64,000 bases of DNA from GCA-2683135 sp964507445. GTDB taxonomy: Bacteria; Planctomycetota; GCA-002687715. The DNA lies in assembly GCA_964507445.1 (NCBI GenBank), contig CAZDQF010000006.1:62001-126000 (forward strand). Direction: 5' to 3'. The position numbers and the translations under genes were made by a program. The notes beneath the pieces were generated by a model. That model was not told the DNA's origin. It saw only the letters and a program-made list of their open reading frames with translations, and searched no databases. Shown here piece by piece: positions 28,043-37,195 of this stretch (position 1 is the first letter of the stretch; each line of letters begins with the position of its first letter).

Positions 28043-29149
28043 TTAGCGGCGCCGCCTGGTCCGCCGGCGCCGGGTACGGGGTCCTGCGTCCGAACCGTGA
28101 GGACTCGCTCGGCGCGCGCTCAGGGACTCCAGATCGCGCAGCAATCCGGCGGGGGTCTGATAGCGGTCGTTGGGATTCTTGGCCATCATCTTGATGATGA
28201 TCGGCTGCAGCGCAGCGTCCACCTCCCGGTTGCGGGATCGCGGGGGCAGCGGCGGGTCATTGATGTGCTTCACCATGATCACCGTGGGGTTGGGGCCGTC
28301 AAACGGCGGCACGCCGGCGACCATGTGGTAGAGCGTAGCGCCCAGTGAGTAGATGTCGCTGCGGATATCCACATGCTCATCACCACGAGCCTGCTCAGGC
28401 GAGATGTAGTTGGGTGTCCCCAACGTCGCGCCTTTCTCGGTGCTGCCTGAACCACGGGACACGTCCTTCGCGAGGCCCAGGTCGCAGAGCTTCGCCACCC
28501 CCCCCTGGGCGATCATGATGTTGTCCGGTTTGACGTCACGGTGCACCAGGCCCCGCGCGTGAGCGTGCTGGAGTCCGCTCGCCATCTGCATGGCGATGTT
28601 GATGGCACGGTCCTGATCCAGGGCCCCACCCCGTTGCAACAGAGTCAGCAAGGTCGGGCCGGGGCAGTACTCCATGGCGAAGTAGTACGTGCCCTCATGC
28701 TCCCCGGCGTCGAATCCCTGGACGATGCTCGGGTGGTTGAGCTGACCGGTGACACGCGCCTCCTTGAGGAACCGCTTGACGAAAGCCTCGTTCTCGGACA
28801 AGAAGGAGGCCAGCACCTTGATGGCCACGAGCCTGTCTAGGTTCAACTGCCGCGCCTTGTACACGGTCCCCATGGACCCGCGCCCCAGCCGCTTGAGCAG
28901 CTTGAAGCCGGGGATACGGAACTGCTGCTTGACCTTTCCTACGGTCTCGTTGAGTTCCTCTGCCTGGTCCCGGGTGAGGCACCCACGCTCTCGCAGGATC
29001 TCACCGATGGGCTTGGGGATCAGGCCCATCTCCTGCATCTTGTCCTGCAGCTCCCTGGCCTCCTCGATCTGCTCAGGCGCCAAGAGCGACTCTCGTTGAG
29101 CCGCGCGCAGAAACAGCGTGTCGTCATCAGGCAGTTGGTTGGAGTCCAT
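28043..29149 (-). CDS. Hanks-type serine/threonine protein kinase with GspE_N-like N-terminus
   Basis: 368 residues. The kinase domain (about 78-345) is complete: glycine loop LGRGSMGTVYKA, VAIKVL lysine, catalytic loop LVHRDVKPDNIM, DLGLAKD in place of DFG, and the GTPNYISPEQ activation segment. The first 75 residues include IGEILRERGCLTRDQAEEL, a pattern seen in the N-terminal domain of type II secretion and pilus ATPases and often fused to kinases. There is no transmembrane helix; a basic Arg-rich tail closes the protein (RTRRRRTRRRR). It is the last gene of the long ffh-to-kinase run. Confidence 0.92.
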   Translation of the reverse strand: MDSNQLPDDDTLFLRAAQRESLLAPEQIEEARELQDKMQEMGLIPKPIGEILRERGCLTRDQAEELNETVGKVKQQFRIPGFKLLKRLGRGSMGTVYKARQLNLDRLVAIKVLASFLSENEAFVKRFLKEARVTGQLNHPSIVQGFDAGEHEGTYYFAMEYCPGPTLLTLLQRGGALDQDRAINIAMQMASGLQHAHARGLVHRDVKPDNIMIAQGGVAKLCDLGLAKDVSRGSGSTEKGATLGTPNYISPEQARGDEHVDIRSDIYSLGATLYHMVAGVPPFDGPNPTVIMVKHINDPPLPPRSRNREVDAALQPIIIKMMAKNPNDRYQTPAGLLRDLESLSARRASPHGSDAGPRTRRRRTRRRR

Positions 29150-29161
29150 GGAGCCAGGTGA

Positions 29162-29608
29162 TCAGTCCAGTTCTTCCTTCGGGGGTGTCACCCCGGCCGC
29201 CACGAGGTAGCGACGCTGCAATCCGTGCATGTCGGCCCTCTCAGCATCCGTCCCGTCATCGTAACCGAGCAGGTGAAGCAGGCCATGAGCCACGTAAAAC
29301 AGGAGTTCGGACAGCGGGTCGTGCCCGCGAGCGGTTGCCTCCCGGACAGCCATTTCGGCGTTCACGAAGACCTCGCCCTCCGGACCCGCCTCACTTCCGG
29401 CGTCCGTCCGATAGTCGAAGGCGATGACGTCCGTGACCCAGTCGTGACCGAGGTGAGCGCGGTTCACGCGCAGGCTCTCAGCGTCGCCGATGATGACGAA
29501 CTCAACGTCGAGCGCAGCGTCGCCTTCTCCACGGCACACCGCCGACGCCACGGACAACACCAGCCCCGGGTCCACGGCGACAGCGTCACACTGGACCGTT
29601 ACGTCCAT
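29162..29608 (-). CDS. ybeY: Endoribonuclease YbeY
   Basis: 148 residues from the ATG at 29608, which has GGAG 12 bases ahead. YbeY is a zinc endoribonuclease for 16S rRNA 3'-end maturation and ribosome quality control. The conserved core VTDVIAFDY and GEVFVNAEMAVREA precede the metal site AHGLLHLLGYDDGTD. The third ligand of the usual HxxxHxxxxxH triad is Asp instead of His. The gene directly follows phoH, as in most bacteria. Confidence 0.9.
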   Translation of the reverse strand: MDVTVQCDAVAVDPGLVLSVASAVCRGEGDAALDVEFVIIGDAESLRVNRAHLGHDWVTDVIAFDYRTDAGSEAGPEGEVFVNAEMAVREATARGHDPLSELLFYVAHGLLHLLGYDDGTDAERADMHGLQRRYLVAAGVTPPKEELD

Positions 29609-29690
29609 GGAGACCGACTCCGAGAAGACCGTCGGCCGCGATGAACGCCGCGACCCTCCGACCGACGGGGCCAGGTCACAGCCCACCGCC

Positions 29691-30689
29691 TCATCGTCCT
29701 GAGCCCGACGGCCCTCCGTCATCCCCAAGGCCCAGGCGATCCTTCGCGTCGCGTCGATCCGATTCCTCCGCTCGACTGTACGCCCGCACGACCGCGGCCA
29801 CGACCGGGTGACGAACGATGTCCGACCTGGACAGGTGGACGAAGGCCACGTCGTCCACGGAAGCCAGGACCCGCCGGGCGCTCACCAGGCCCGATGACAC
29901 CGAACGGGGGAGGTCGATCTGTGTGATGTCCCCCGTCACGATCATCTTGGAATTGGCCCCTAGCCTCGTCAGGGCCATCTTCATCTGAGTGTCGGTCGTG
30001 TTCTGCGCCTCGTCCAGGATGATGCACGCGTGATCCAGGGTGCGCCCGCGCATGTAGGCCAGCGGCAGGATCTCGATCACGCCCTCGTCCATGTATCGCT
30101 CCAGCTGAGCGCGCGGCAGGAGGGCGTGCAACGCGTCGTAGAGCGGTCTCAGGTACGGGTCTACCTTGGACGCCATGTCTCCCGGGAGAAACCCCAGGCT
30201 CTCGCCAGCCTCCACCGCGGGCCGGCAGAGCACGATCCGGCGAAAGGTGCCCTTCTTCAGGTAGGCCACGGCCATGGCCACGGCGAGGAACGACTTCCCG
30301 GATCCAGCGGGTCCTACGGCGAAGGTGATGGTGTTGTCGCGGATGGCGGCGATGTACTGAGCCTGCCGCTCCGTCCGTGGCTCGACCGGCGATCGGACCG
30401 CGACCGTCGGCGACGTCGCGGGTTCTTCTTCGGCGCCGCGCCGACGGAAGATCCGCTCCACGGCGTCCACGTCCGGCGGGGGGCCACCACGGATCAAGGC
30501 GAGGGCCTCCTCCACCACGCGCGCCGCCTCGACGAGGGCCTCCGGATCTCCGGTCAACTTGAGGACGCCCCCACGACTCACGGCGTCCACGTTGTAGAGG
30601 CGCCGCAGGAGATGGAGGTTGCGGTCGAGGCTGCCGAACAGCAGTCGCTCCTCCTCCAGATCGCGGAATGGGACAGTGCGTTCGCTCAT
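29691..30689 (-). CDS. phoH: PhoH-like ATPase
   Basis: 332 residues. An N-terminal KH-like RNA-binding region (about 1-75, LKLTGDPEALVEAARVVEEA) is followed by the P-loop ATPase: Walker A FAVGPAGSGKSFLAV, Walker B CIILDEAQNTTDTQ, and MIVTGDITQIDLP. It is a predicted RNA helicase/ATPase that works with YbeY in rRNA processing. Start ATG at 30689 follows the cdsA stop by one base (TGACATG). Confidence 0.93.
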   Translation of the reverse strand: MSERTVPFRDLEEERLLFGSLDRNLHLLRRLYNVDAVSRGGVLKLTGDPEALVEAARVVEEALALIRGGPPPDVDAVERIFRRRGAEEEPATSPTVAVRSPVEPRTERQAQYIAAIRDNTITFAVGPAGSGKSFLAVAMAVAYLKKGTFRRIVLCRPAVEAGESLGFLPGDMASKVDPYLRPLYDALHALLPRAQLERYMDEGVIEILPLAYMRGRTLDHACIILDEAQNTTDTQMKMALTRLGANSKMIVTGDITQIDLPRSVSSGLVSARRVLASVDDVAFVHLSRSDIVRHPVVAAVVRAYSRAEESDRRDAKDRLGLGDDGGPSGSGR

Positions 30690-30690
30690 G

Positions 30691-31533
30691 TCAGCCCAAC
30701 CAAGCGGAGGCCACAGCATACCCCACGGGGGCAGCGAAGATGAGGCTGTCCACCAGGTCCAGGATGCCGCCGAACGCGGGGATCAGGGCCCCGGAGTCCT
30801 TCACCCCAGCCGAGCGCTTCAGCTGCGACTCGAACAGGTCTCCGAACTGCGTCGCCACAGACAGGAGGGCGCCGAAGATCACCGCTTGCCATGGAGAGAT
30901 CCAGGGAGCCCCGGGGTCGAGGAAGGAGGCCAGCGCCACGACGCCGCCCACTCCGAGGAGCGCCCCCGCCACGGCCCCCTCCACGCTCTTGTTCGGGCTG
31001 ATACCCGGGCACAGTTTGCGCCGGCCCAGGGCGGAGCCGACCACATAACCGCCGATGTCATTCAACTTCGAACCCACCACCATGGTCACGATCCACTCCA
31101 ACCCATTGGTTAGCTTCAGGGTCGCGACCATGAAGGCGGCCGGGGCGATGACGACGATCCAGGCCAGGGCGATGGCCCCCAGGGAGGTCAGGTCGTCTTC
31201 GCATACACCGCCGCGCCACCGGCCGCGCATCAGCCCGGCGAATCCGCACATGACCCCCGCGAGCCCGGCGCTCCACAGCCACACGAGGTCCGCCGGCCAG
31301 ACCACCAGCGTCACGAGGAACAGGCTGCCCCCGGCGAACAGAGCGGCGCCTCGGTAGCCGGTGAGACGGGGGCCGAACAACCGCCGATACTCGATGAGCG
31401 CCGCCGCGGCGAGGGCGACCACGATCAGCGGCGTCAGGACGGGAGTTTGGAAGCTCTTGTCGGCGAAGAACACACCGACGACCGCCGCCAGCAACAAAGG
31501 CCCGAGCAGGAATCGGGCTTGGCGATGGGTCAA
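30691..31533 (-). CDS. cdsA: Phosphatidate cytidylyltransferase
   Basis: 280 residues with about eight membrane helices. It makes CDP-diacylglycerol from phosphatidate and CTP. The C-terminal signature is QLKRSAGVKDSGALIPAFGG followed by DLVDSLIFAAP. Upstream in-frame ATG codons would lie deep inside uppS; the TTG at 31533, overlapping the uppS stop as TTGA, gives a protein of normal length and is the likely start. Confidence 0.92.
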   Translation of the reverse strand: MTHRQARFLLGPLLLAAVVGVFFADKSFQTPVLTPLIVVALAAAALIEYRRLFGPRLTGYRGAALFAGGSLFLVTLVVWPADLVWLWSAGLAGVMCGFAGLMRGRWRGGVCEDDLTSLGAIALAWIVVIAPAAFMVATLKLTNGLEWIVTMVVGSKLNDIGGYVVGSALGRRKLCPGISPNKSVEGAVAGALLGVGGVVALASFLDPGAPWISPWQAVIFGALLSVATQFGDLFESQLKRSAGVKDSGALIPAFGGILDLVDSLIFAAPVGYAVASAWLG

Positions 31534-32267
31534 CGCTGCTCCCCACTGACCAGCCCACCGAAGCGTCGAGTCCGCGCTCGATAGGCGATCACCGCCTCCT
31601 CCAGGCTGGAAGAGCGGAAGTCGGGCCAGCAAGTCTCCGTGACGAAGATCTCCGCGTAACTCACCTGCCACAGCAGGAAGTTGGATAGCCTCATCTCACC
31701 GGCCGTCCGAACCACCAGATCCACATCGGGCATGGAAGCGTCATCCAGGTTCCTGGCCAGATCGTCCTCGCTGATGCTCGACAGCTCGAGCTGCCCCTTC
31801 ATGGCCTCCATCGCCAGCCGTCGAGCACCGTCCAGGAGTTCCTGTCGGCCGCCGTAGTTCAAGGCCAGGCTCAGCACCATCCCGTCGTTCCCGGCCGTGA
31901 GCGCCTCCGTCTCCCTGATCTCCTTGACGACCGCTGGCGGGAGCTCATCGACTCGACCGACTGTGCGCAGCCGAACACGATTCTGCATGAACGTCGATCG
32001 TTCGCGGATCATGAACCGCCGCAGCAAGGCCATGAGGGTGCGGAGTTCGGGCCTCGGTCTTGACCGGTAGTTCTCCGTGGAGAGCGCGAACAGGGTCAAC
32101 CACGGGAGGTCGCTCCTTGCGCACTCCGTCACCACTTCCCGAACGGAGTCCACGCCCATGCGGTGCCCGCGGGTCCGCGCCAGCCCTCGCGCTTCAGCCC
32201 AACGACCGTTGCCATCCATGATGATGGCGATGTGCCGCAAGCCGTTAGTGTCCAATCCGCCGCTCAT
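31530..32267 (-). CDS. uppS: Undecaprenyl diphosphate synthase
   Basis: 245 residues. The active-site block IAIIMDGNGRWAEARGL is at 13-29, with later conserved ALSTENYRSRP and DVDLVVRTAGEMRLSNFLLW. It makes the C55 lipid carrier for peptidoglycan and O-antigen. The start overlaps the purA stop by four bases and the stop overlaps the cdsA start, placing lipid carrier and phospholipid precursor synthesis in one coupled unit, the common uppS-cdsA order. Confidence 0.96.
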   Translation of the reverse strand: MSGGLDTNGLRHIAIIMDGNGRWAEARGLARTRGHRMGVDSVREVVTECARSDLPWLTLFALSTENYRSRPRPELRTLMALLRRFMIRERSTFMQNRVRLRTVGRVDELPPAVVKEIRETEALTAGNDGMVLSLALNYGGRQELLDGARRLAMEAMKGQLELSSISEDDLARNLDDASMPDVDLVVRTAGEMRLSNFLLWQVSYAEIFVTETCWPDFRSSSLEEAVIAYRARTRRFGGLVSGEQR

Positions 32268-33532
32268 CGATGCAGGGTCTGCTTACGTTCAGGGCCGGTC
32301 GAAACCAGACTGACCCGTGCGCCGCAAGTCTCCTCCACAAACTCGATGACCTGCTTCAGCGCCCCGGGGAGCTGGTCGAAATGTCCCACCCCGGATATCT
32401 CTTCGTCAAAACCCGGGAACTCTCTGTAGACGGGGCGGGCGTGTTCCAGCCCCTTCCCAGCGGGGAGAGCCGTCGTCTCCGCGCCGTCGACATCGTATCC
32501 CGTGCAGATTCGGATGGTCGGCTGTCCCGAGAGGACGTCCGATTTGGTGAGAGCGATCTCGTCGACTCCGTTCGTGCGGATCGCGAATCGAAGCGCGACC
32601 ACGTCCAACCAGCCGCAACGCCGAGGTCGCCCGGTGGTGCTGCCGTACTCGTGGCCCTTGTCGCGAATCTGCTGCCCGGCGTCGCCGTGATCCTCCGAAG
32701 GGAACGGACCGGCGCCCACGCGCGTACAGTACGCCTTGGCGACGCCGACGACACGATCTAATACCCGAGGTGCCAGACCGGACCCGGAGAGGAGCCCTCC
32801 GAGGTGGCAGTTACTGGAGGTCACATAGGGATAAGTGCCCAAGTCCACGTCCAGGAGGCTACCCTGCGCCCCTTCGATGAGCACCTCCCTCCCCTCCTCC
32901 ACGGCGTCATTGGCCATGGAGACCGTGTCAGCGACCATAGGAGCGAGCCGCGCCGCAGCCGAGACGACCTCATCTGCCACTTGATCAGGCGAGACGGCCG
33001 CGACGTCCAGGGCCGCGAACAGCCTGTTCTTGGACCGGACCTGCTCGATCACCCGTTGGCGCAGCGCGTCTGGATCAGACAGCTCTCCTGCCCGAATGCC
33101 GACGCGGCCGGCCTTGTCCATGTACGCAGGACCGATCCCGCGCTTGGTCGTCCCGATGGCTCCCTCACCACGCAGGACTTCAAGAGCCGTGTCCATCTCC
33201 TTGTGATACGGGAGCACGAGGTGAGCCCGATCAGAGATCCACAGCCTGCCGTCCAGGTCGTGCCCCGAGGCCCGAAGCTCATCCACCTCGGCCAGCAGCT
33301 GGAGAGGATCGAGGACCACCCCGTTTCCCACGATCCCGACGGTGTGCGGATACAACATCCCACTCGGGACCAGATGCAGCACCCGGGACGTGTCTCCGAC
33401 CTTGACCGTGTGCCCCGCGTTCGCCCCCCCCTGCGCGCGGATGACCAGATCGAAGGAGTCCGAGGTCGCGTCGACGACCTTCCCCTTCCCTTCGTCCCCC
33501 CATTGCAGGCCGATGAGCGCGGTGACCGACAT
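32264..33532 (-). CDS. purA: Adenylosuccinate synthetase
   Basis: 422 residues. P-loop GLQWGDEGKGKVVDA at 8-22, AQGGANAGHTVKVGD, and GTTKRGIGPAYMDK identify the GTP-dependent ligase that converts IMP to adenylosuccinate. Length and domain order are normal. The ATG directly abuts the carA stop. Confidence 0.97.
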   Translation of the reverse strand: MSVTALIGLQWGDEGKGKVVDATSDSFDLVIRAQGGANAGHTVKVGDTSRVLHLVPSGMLYPHTVGIVGNGVVLDPLQLLAEVDELRASGHDLDGRLWISDRAHLVLPYHKEMDTALEVLRGEGAIGTTKRGIGPAYMDKAGRVGIRAGELSDPDALRQRVIEQVRSKNRLFAALDVAAVSPDQVADEVVSAAARLAPMVADTVSMANDAVEEGREVLIEGAQGSLLDVDLGTYPYVTSSNCHLGGLLSGSGLAPRVLDRVVGVAKAYCTRVGAGPFPSEDHGDAGQQIRDKGHEYGSTTGRPRRCGWLDVVALRFAIRTNGVDEIALTKSDVLSGQPTIRICTGYDVDGAETTALPAGKGLEHARPVYREFPGFDEEISGVGHFDQLPGALKQVIEFVEETCGARVSLVSTGPERKQTLHR

Positions 33533-34675
33533 TCAAGCGCGCTCCATGCAACGGTCCACCATGGCACGGAAGCGGCTGAACAGATGAACCGAATCATGAG
33601 GTCCGGGGCACGCCTCCGGATGATACTGGACGCTCATGGCCATCCGATCCTCCAGCTCGAAACCAGAGACGGTGTTGTCATTGAGATGGATGTGGGTGAC
33701 CCGCCCGCCCGCCTGTTCGATGGAGTCCGGGTCCACCGCGAAGCCGTGGTTCTGGGAGGTGATCTCCACGACCCCCGTCCTCAAGTCCTTGACCGGCTGA
33801 TTACCGCCGTGATGGCCAAATTTCAGCTTGTAGATGCGCGCACCGATGGCGGCGCACAGGATCTGATGACCGAGGCAGATCCCGAAGATCGGCACCTTGC
33901 CGAGGAGCTCACGGGCGGTGTCGATGGCGTAGGTGAGGACCCGCGGGTCCCCGGGGCCGTTACTCAGCATGACGCCATCGGGGGCTTCCCCCAGGATCTC
34001 GTCCGCGGTCGCCGAAGCCGGCAGCACCGTCACCCTGAATCCCGCGGCCACGAGCGAACGGAAGATGTTCCGCTTGGCTCCGAAGTCGAGCACGACGCAG
34101 TGGGGGGCGGCGTCCCCACCCACTGCCACGGTCGGCATGAATCGCTCTGCGTATCCCTCGGCCCACTCGATCCGCCGGCCTCTCGTGACCTCCCTGACCA
34201 GGTCCCGTCCCTCCAGGTCCGGCACCTGCGCGAGTCGGGACACCAGCTCCCGGGCGTCGCCGGGCTCGGTCGTGATGAGTCCCTTGAGGGCACCCTGGGT
34301 TCGGAGACGGCGCGTCAGAGCGCGGGTGTCCACCCCCTCCATGGCGATGACGTCGTGCCGCTTCAGGTAGGAGTGGAGATCCTCACTGCTCCTGAAGTTG
34401 CTGGTGATGCGGGACAACTCACGGACGACGAATCCGGACAGGAAGGGCACGGAACGCTCTTCATCCTCTAGGTTCACCCCGTAGTTCCCGATCAGGGGGC
34501 TGGTCATGGTCACGATCTGTCCGCAATAGGACGGGTCCGTGATGACCTCCTGATATCCGGACAGACAGGTGTTGAACACGACCTCCCCGCCGGACTCTCC
34601 GGTGGCGCCAAAGGAACGACCGTTGAAGATGGAGCCATCCTCGAGCACGAGCCTGGCTTGGATTCCCTGCTGCAT
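33533..34675 (-). CDS. carA: Carbamoyl-phosphate synthase small subunit
   Basis: 380 residues. The N-terminal domain (FNTCLSGYQEVITDPSY) and the class I glutamine amidotransferase domain are present, with nucleophile FGICLGHQILC (Cys near residue 268) and the His/Glu pair in QYHPEACPGPHD. It supplies ammonia for carbamoyl phosphate in pyrimidine and arginine synthesis. carB is not adjacent. A 111-base gap separates it from tsaD. Confidence 0.96.
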   Translation of the reverse strand: MQQGIQARLVLEDGSIFNGRSFGATGESGGEVVFNTCLSGYQEVITDPSYCGQIVTMTSPLIGNYGVNLEDEERSVPFLSGFVVRELSRITSNFRSSEDLHSYLKRHDVIAMEGVDTRALTRRLRTQGALKGLITTEPGDARELVSRLAQVPDLEGRDLVREVTRGRRIEWAEGYAERFMPTVAVGGDAAPHCVVLDFGAKRNIFRSLVAAGFRVTVLPASATADEILGEAPDGVMLSNGPGDPRVLTYAIDTARELLGKVPIFGICLGHQILCAAIGARIYKLKFGHHGGNQPVKDLRTGVVEITSQNHGFAVDPDSIEQAGGRVTHIHLNDNTVSGFELEDRMAMSVQYHPEACPGPHDSVHLFSRFRAMVDRCMERA

Positions 34676-34786
34676 CCGTGTCTCCGTGCGGAGTCTCGCC
34701 GGGCGGGCCGCAACCCCGCCGGGTCACGAAAACCACACCGCCCCCGGAGCGCCCTGGACGCCCCCGTCGACTCCCGGAGGTGGATC

Positions 34787-35851
34787 CTAACCGGGTGTCC
34801 CCAGACCGGAAGACTCGACACGGGGCCATGTCGCCCTGGCCTGCACCTGTAGCCCCGCGATCCGCCCGCCACCGGCCCGGAACAGCTGCGCTCCCCGGGC
34901 GGCCACCATGGCCGCGTTGTCGGTGCAGTACTCGGGCGGAGCGATGAGCAGCTCCCACCCCAAGGTCTCCGCCGTCGCGCGCAAGCGATCCCTCAGGGGG
35001 CCGTTACAAGCCACCCCCCCGCCGACGGCAACCCTCTTGATACCTGTCTGTTGGGACGCTCGTCTCAGCTTCCGGTCGAGCACGTCCACGACGCATGCCT
35101 GGAATGACGCCGCCACATCCTCGACGCGAAGTCCTTCCTTCAACCGGTCGCCCCCCGGCTTGCCGTCCGGCGTCTGGCCAAAACAATGGTAGAGGACGGC
35201 TGTCTTGAGACCGGAAAAGGAGAAATCCAGCGAATCCGGAGCCAGGTACGGCCGCTTGAAGGCCACGGCCTCGGGATCTCCCCCCTCGGCGGAACGCTGG
35301 ATCACGGGCCCCCCCGGATATCCGAGGTCCAGGAGCTTGGCCACCTTGTCGAAGGCCTCCCCCGCCGCGTCGTCCCTGGTAGCTCCGAGCAACCTGTGAT
35401 CCTCGTCCGACCGTGAGAGGAACAGGTGGGTGTGCCCGCCGCTGACGACAAGAGACAGCAGTGGCCAACGCGGCGCCTCCCCTGATGCGAGGAACGGGGC
35501 GATGAGATGCGCCTCCACGTGGTTGACGCCCATCACCGGGACCCCGAAAGCGACGCCCAAGGCCTGGGCCGCGGCCACGCCCGAGAGCAACGCAGAGACC
35601 AGCCCGGGACGCTCCGTCACCGCGATCAGCTTGATGTCGCTCCGCTCACAACCGGCCTCCGAAAGGGCGCGGTCGAGCACCGGGACCAGCGCCGTGACGT
35701 GCTCCCTGGCCGCGATCTCCGGGACGACCCCACCAAACGGCGCGTGGCGGGCGGCCTGGGAGGCGACGACGGAAGAGAGCACCACGCTGTCGTCCTTGAC
35801 CACGGCCACCGCCGTCTCATCACAGGAGGTCTCGATTCCCAACGTCAGCAC
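34787..35851 (-). CDS. tsaD: tRNA threonylcarbamoyladenosine transferase TsaD
   Basis: 354 residues, GTG start. TsaD adds the threonylcarbamoyl group to A37 of ANN-decoding tRNAs. It shows the ASKHA start LGIETSCDETAVAVV, the iron-binding GVNHVEAHLIAP, LSLVVSGGHTHLFL, and the C-terminal VAVGGGVACNGPLRD and EYCTDNAAMVA. Its partner genes tsaB/tsaE are not in the window. Confidence 0.97.
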   Translation of the reverse strand: MLTLGIETSCDETAVAVVKDDSVVLSSVVASQAARHAPFGGVVPEIAAREHVTALVPVLDRALSEAGCERSDIKLIAVTERPGLVSALLSGVAAAQALGVAFGVPVMGVNHVEAHLIAPFLASGEAPRWPLLSLVVSGGHTHLFLSRSDEDHRLLGATRDDAAGEAFDKVAKLLDLGYPGGPVIQRSAEGGDPEAVAFKRPYLAPDSLDFSFSGLKTAVLYHCFGQTPDGKPGGDRLKEGLRVEDVAASFQACVVDVLDRKLRRASQQTGIKRVAVGGGVACNGPLRDRLRATAETLGWELLIAPPEYCTDNAAMVAARGAQLFRAGGGRIAGLQVQARATWPRVESSGLGTPG

Positions 35852-35863
35852 GACGCGAACTCC

Positions 35864-37192
35864 TCAGCCACCGAGCTTGCGGTCACCATCCCAACCGTCC
35901 GCGAACAGGGCCAGAGCAGCCTCGAGCTGCAGGTCTTCAAACGGATCCGTTTCCTGGTCGCGGAGGATCCGCCTGACCCGTGGGGCGTATCGCCCCCGCT
36001 GACGGTGCATCCCCATTCGACCGTACCACTCCTGCCGCTCCTGATCGGAGGCAAGGCGCGGGGTCATCTTCACCAGAACGTCGGGCTCGATCCCACCGCG
36101 GTGGCGCCGCGACCGATCGAGGCCGATGGAGCGCTCGATGGACCTGCCCGCAGGCGTGAAGTAGTGAGCGGTGGTGAGCTTGAGCCCGCCCGGCCAGCCG
36201 CTTCGAAACTTCGCGACTTCCTGTACGACCCCTTTGCCGAACGTGCGCTCTCCCACGAGGATCGCCCGGGCATGATCCTGCAACGCCCCGGCGACGATCT
36301 CCGATGCGCTGGCAGAGTAGCCGTCCACAAGGACCACGAGCGGGATGCTGGCATACGGGGTCTCCGAGGAGGCTTCGCGCGGCCGAGAAGAAGTCCGCCC
36401 CTGGGTCCTCACGATCACCCCCGCACGCACGAACCGATCCACGAGAGAGACCGCGGCGTCGAAACTCCCTCCGAGGTTCCCACGCAGGTCCAACACCAGG
36501 GACTGGATCTCCTGCGAGAGCAAGGCCTCGACGGCCTCGTCGAACTGCTCCAGGGTGGTCTGTCGAAACGACTCCACGTGCACGTACCCGACGGATGAAT
36601 CGGACTCCAGCGGGTAGCCGTAGGCCAGACGCTCGGGGGCCAGCCCTCGGGTCACGACCACCTCGCGCTCGCTTGTTGCGTCGAGGCCCACGACCCTGAG
36701 GCGCACATCCGACCCCACCTCACCGCGAAGCCGTTTCCCGAATTCGGGTAACGAGAGGGCGTCATCCACCGGCCCACCATCGATGGCCAGGATCCGGTCG
36801 CCGTGTCGGACCCCGGCTCGCGCAGCTGGCCCGCGAGGCACGGCTTCGAGGACGCTCAACCGCCCCCTCAGCTTGCCGATGACGATACCGATCCCTGCGT
36901 ACTTGCCCGCGCTACGCAAGCTGTGTTGCGCCCACTCACCGTCGTCATAGACCCGACTATGGACGTCGAGTTCTGAGACAATTCCCCGGGCGGCACCGTA
37001 GACGAGGCGGTCGTCCTCGGGGACCACCACGTAGCGATCGCGCACACTCTGAAGCACCTCCCTGTACAGCGCCTCGCCGGGCACATCTTCGGCCCCACGT
37101 GTCCCGGAATGGCGGGTCGCCTGTACATAGCCCACCCCGATTGCGATGAGGACCAGCGGTGACAGGAAGACGAGGAACGCCGCTCGATTCAT
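35864..37192 (-). CDS. C-terminal processing protease (S41 family) with PDZ domain
   Basis: 442 residues. An uncleaved signal anchor (about 5-25) leads to a PDZ domain (about 95-180; RGPAARAGVRHGDRILAIDG) and the S41 catalytic domain with nucleophile YSASASEIVAGAL and general base Lys in GERTFGKGVVQEV. The tail-processing protease acts in the periplasm on C-termini of exported proteins. A C-terminal basic/acidic tail of about 70 residues follows (RRHRGGIEPDVLVKMTPRLA and beyond). It is 13 bases upstream of tsaD. Confidence 0.92.
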   Translation of the reverse strand: MNRAAFLVFLSPLVLIAIGVGYVQATRHSGTRGAEDVPGEALYREVLQSVRDRYVVVPEDDRLVYGAARGIVSELDVHSRVYDDGEWAQHSLRSAGKYAGIGIVIGKLRGRLSVLEAVPRGPAARAGVRHGDRILAIDGGPVDDALSLPEFGKRLRGEVGSDVRLRVVGLDATSEREVVVTRGLAPERLAYGYPLESDSSVGYVHVESFRQTTLEQFDEAVEALLSQEIQSLVLDLRGNLGGSFDAAVSLVDRFVRAGVIVRTQGRTSSRPREASSETPYASIPLVVLVDGYSASASEIVAGALQDHARAILVGERTFGKGVVQEVAKFRSGWPGGLKLTTAHYFTPAGRSIERSIGLDRSRRHRGGIEPDVLVKMTPRLASDQERQEWYGRMGMHRQRGRYAPRVRRILRDQETDPFEDLQLEAALALFADGWDGDRKLGG

Positions 37193-37195
37193 GGC

